40,336 nt of DNA, taken from NCBI RefSeq assembly GCF_024494385.1, contig NZ_JAEVLT010000039.1:1-40336 (forward strand), in the 5' to 3' direction. Below are positions 40,163 through 40,336 of this stretch, one piece after another. Within the stretch, counting starts at the first letter, position 1; each line of letters opens with the position of its first letter. The notes beneath the pieces are model-generated. The model was not told the DNA's origin, searched no databases, and saw only the letters and a program-made list of their open reading frames with translations. The position numbers and the translations under genes were made by a program. Source of the stretch: Bacillus sp. EB600. Lineage in GTDB: Bacteria; Bacillota; Bacilli; Bacillales; Cytobacillaceae.

Positions 40163-40336
40163 ATTCTCCGTCCTCTACCATATGTTTCAATCTAATGATG
40201 GATGTTGTCCCTTCCAAAAATACATTGTTTGTCCTCAATAGCAGGAGATTATTCGTTTATACCAATACTGTATTATATTTCAGATGAAGTGTTCAGATAT
40301 TATAATGAGCATAAAAATAATTTATATATTTTAAAA

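Overview
The window looks like the replication-terminus region of a low-GC, spore-forming Bacillaceae chromosome. Evidence for this includes spore small acid-soluble proteins (sspN, sspO, sspP, tlp), a cotM-like coat gene, the Bacillus-type replication terminator protein gene rtp, and a parE-parC / yneT / plsY / yneQ / yneP / tlp / sspN / yneN / citB / sspO / sspP gene order like that recalled for the Bacillus subtilis yne region. The host uses selenocysteine: selA is present, selD is read through an in-frame UGA, and a small HesB-like gene also has an in-frame UGA. A Neobacillus- or Mesobacillus-like Bacillaceae would fit, but the species cannot be fixed from the sequence alone.

Layout. (1) 1-2.6 kb: a truncated LAGLIDADG homing-endonuclease remnant, two opposed Ter-like sites, rtp, and a pair of small membrane proteins. 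(2) 2.6-4.5 kb: a SpoIISA/SpoIISB-type toxin-antitoxin locus with a 49-residue third ORF. (3) 4.8-7.2 kb: a cre site, a broken BglG-type regulator, and ptsH-ptsI. (4) 7.2-11.3 kb: a decayed zone with broken genes (glycerophosphodiesterase, a secreted protein, zinc-ribbon and tyrosine-recombinase fragments), a solitary HPr/Crh-like protein with Asp at position 15, and a 28-bp site at 10791-10818 that matches the remembered B. subtilis dif at about 25 of 28 bases. (5) 11.3-15.9 kb: a MarR-regulated heterodimeric ABC exporter. (6) 15.9-21.3 kb: a secreted VCBS-like protein and parE-parC behind a LexA-type box. (7) 21.6-26.5 kb: yneT, a histidine kinase/response regulator pair in which both output motifs are altered, plsY, an orphan kinase and the UGA-containing HesB-like gene. 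(8) 26.6-35.8 kb: yneQ, yneP, a double-AAA ATPase, spore proteins, a thioredoxin-like protein and aconitase. (9) 35.9-40.2 kb: selA, cotM, selD and an SDR-type threonine dehydrogenase.

The genes work together in a few ways. Nearly all genes left of about 9.7 kb read rightward, and most genes right of 11.3 kb read leftward. The switch falls at the dif-like site, as expected where two replichores meet. rtp and its Ter-like sites, dif and a topoisomerase IV operon under a putative SOS box make this a chromosome-termination and decatenation neighbourhood. SelA and SelD make selenocysteinyl-tRNA and selenophosphate, and the HesB-like gene is a local consumer. HPr/EI and the HPr-like Asp15 protein are carbon-catabolite components. 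The strongest items for a second look are the dif/rtp/strand-switch arrangement, the hidden HesB-like selenoprotein, the Asp15 HPr paralogue, and the kinase/regulator pair lacking both the phospho-accepting His and a normal GGDEF motif.
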